Part shown: positions 6,877 through 7,577 of the stretch, one piece after another
Position numbering within the stretch: the stretch's first letter is position 1
Layout of the letters: every line of letters begins with the position of its first letter
From: Oligoflexia bacterium
GTDB taxonomy: Bacteria; Bdellovibrionota; UBA1018
Direction: 5' to 3'
Assembly: GCA_903858195.1 (NCBI GenBank)
Contig: CAIOHW010000139.1
Span: 1 to 7,577, forward strand
DNA length: 7,577 nucleotides
The notes under the pieces: model-generated
What the model saw: the letters and a program-made list of their open reading frames with translations, nothing else
The model's database searches: none
Told to the model about the DNA's origin: nothing
Translations under genes and position numbers: made by a program

Positions 6877-6928
6877 CTTGCTCGCAAAATTGATTCCTTT
6901 CCAGCTCTCTGGCACCCTAGCGGCAACC
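6877..6928. promoter_or_regulatory. Short divergent intergenic gap
   Basis: Fifty-two bases separate the start codons of the SIMPL gene and the family 2 glycosyltransferase, which point away from each other. Any promoters must sit here or overlap the coding starts. I see no clear -35/-10 hexamers. A purine-rich AAAGGAA on the minus strand near 6893-6899 is about 18 bases from the SIMPL ATG, too far for a normal ribosome binding site. Confidence 0.3.
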
Positions 6929-7577
6929 ATGGACGCCCAGCCGACGCTCTCGATCATCGTGCCGGTCTACAACGAAGCCCCCCAGCTCGGCGAGGTGATC
7001 GAGCATCTCATGGCTGCACCCTGCCCAGTCCCTCGCGAGTGGATCTTCGTCGATGACAAGAGCACAGACGGGAGCACCGAGATCCTGCGTGAGCTGCAGG
7101 CGCGGCATGGCTACCGGCTCCTGGAGCAGGACCCCAATCAGGGCAAGGGCGCCGCAGTCCGCCGCGGGATCCGCGAGGCCACCGGGGATTTTGTCATGAT
7201 CCAGGACGCCGACTTTGAATATGACCCATCCGACATCCCCACGCTTCTCGAACCCCTGCTACGCGGACGCGCCGATGTGGTCTACGGGAGCCGCTTCAAG
7301 GCGAGCCATCAGGTCAGGCGCACCTACCATTATTTTGTCAATCGCCTGCTCACGATCCTGAGCAACCTGCTCTCGGGCATCTACCTGACGGACATGGAGA
7401 CCTGCTACAAAGTCTTTCGCCGCGATCTGCTTCAGTCCATGAAGCTCACCTCACGCCGCTTTGGCATCGAAGTCGAGCTCACGGCATTTGTCGCAAAAGC
7501 GCGCGTGCGCATTTACGAGCTCCCCATCAGCTACTACCCCCGCACCCAGCTTCAGGGAAAAAAGATCAACTGGAAGG
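6929..7577 (+). CDS. Family 2 glycosyltransferase (DPM1/ArnC-like), 3' end beyond window
   Basis: The first 216 residues of a GT-A fold glycosyltransferase are present, and the reading frame is open to the right edge. Such enzymes often move a sugar from a nucleotide donor to polyprenyl phosphate, or extend surface glycans, at the cytoplasmic face of the membrane. LSIIVPVYNEAPQL (7-20) begins the nucleotide-binding fold. IFVDDKSTDGST (39-50) and QGKGAAVRRGI (71-81) are standard GT2 motifs, and IQDADFEYDP (91-100) holds the metal-binding DxD (Asp93, Asp95). YGSRF (119-123), TDMETCYKVFRR (154-165) and FGIEVELTAFVAK (178-190) place it with DPM1-like proteins, which typically end soon after or continue into two C-terminal membrane helices; which applies cannot be seen. 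No ribosome binding site is visible before the ATG, but the fold begins directly after it. Donor and acceptor are unknown. Confidence 0.9.
   Translation, partial: MDAQPTLSIIVPVYNEAPQLGEVIEHLMAAPCPVPREWIFVDDKSTDGSTEILRELQARHGYRLLEQDPNQGKGAAVRRGIREATGDFVMIQDADFEYDPSDIPTLLEPLLRGRADVVYGSRFKASHQVRRTYHYFVNRLLTILSNLLSGIYLTDMETCYKVFRRDLLQSMKLTSRRFGIEVELTAFVAKARVRIYELPISYYPRTQLQGKKINWK

Noticed and set aside
6877..6957. N-terminal extension of the SIMPL protein to the ATG at 6957
   Set aside because: It would put 27 extra residues before the signal peptide and overlap the start of the divergent GT2 gene.

Overview
This is a 7.6 kb stretch of GC-rich bacterial DNA, gene-dense on both strands. It carries surface-glycan (O-antigen, capsule, exopolysaccharide or protein-glycan) biosynthesis genes. 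A Gram-negative envelope is the best guess: there is a probable Sec-exported periplasmic SIMPL-domain protein, a membrane-bound WbpM/PglF-type dehydratase and undecaprenyl-phosphate-linked glycan chemistry. No marker gene fixes the phylum. Only the first gene has a clear Shine-Dalgarno sequence, which may be a trait of the lineage.

Layout from left to right: (a) positions 1-22 look almost like the lacZ-alpha/HindIII end of a pUC-type cloning vector, so the left edge may be a clone or contig artefact. (b) A UDP-HexNAc 2-epimerase gene (WecB/MnaA/WbpI family) starts at a GTG behind a good ribosome binding site. (c) A family-4-like glycosyltransferase lies on the minus strand, and its 3' end overlaps the epimerase by 82 bp tail-to-tail. 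(d) A plus-strand operon of three genes follows: an ArnB/PglE-like PLP sugar aminotransferase, a small PglC-like phosphoglycosyl transferase, and a large PglF/WbpM-like UDP-GlcNAc 4,6-dehydratase, the last two overlapping by ATGA. (e) A minus-strand SIMPL (DUF541) protein overlaps the dehydratase end by 20 bp. (f) A plus-strand family 2 glycosyltransferase (DPM1/ArnC-like) starts divergently and is cut by the right edge.

The operon reads as a pathway. The dehydratase turns UDP-GlcNAc into the 4-keto-6-deoxy sugar, the aminotransferase puts an amino group on C4, and the phosphoglycosyl transferase moves the sugar phosphate onto undecaprenyl phosphate to start a glycan chain. These are three of the four activities of the Campylobacter PglF-E-D-C route to undecaprenyl-PP-diNAc-bacillosamine; the PglD N-acetyltransferase is not in the window. 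The epimerase would add a ManNAc-type precursor, and the two glycosyltransferases would extend or modify the glycan. All recognisable genes belong to known families. I see no phage, transposon, CRISPR array, tRNA or rRNA, and no evidence of an undescribed system; the most unusual points are the vector-like left edge, the two tail-to-tail gene overlaps and the missing acetyltransferase.
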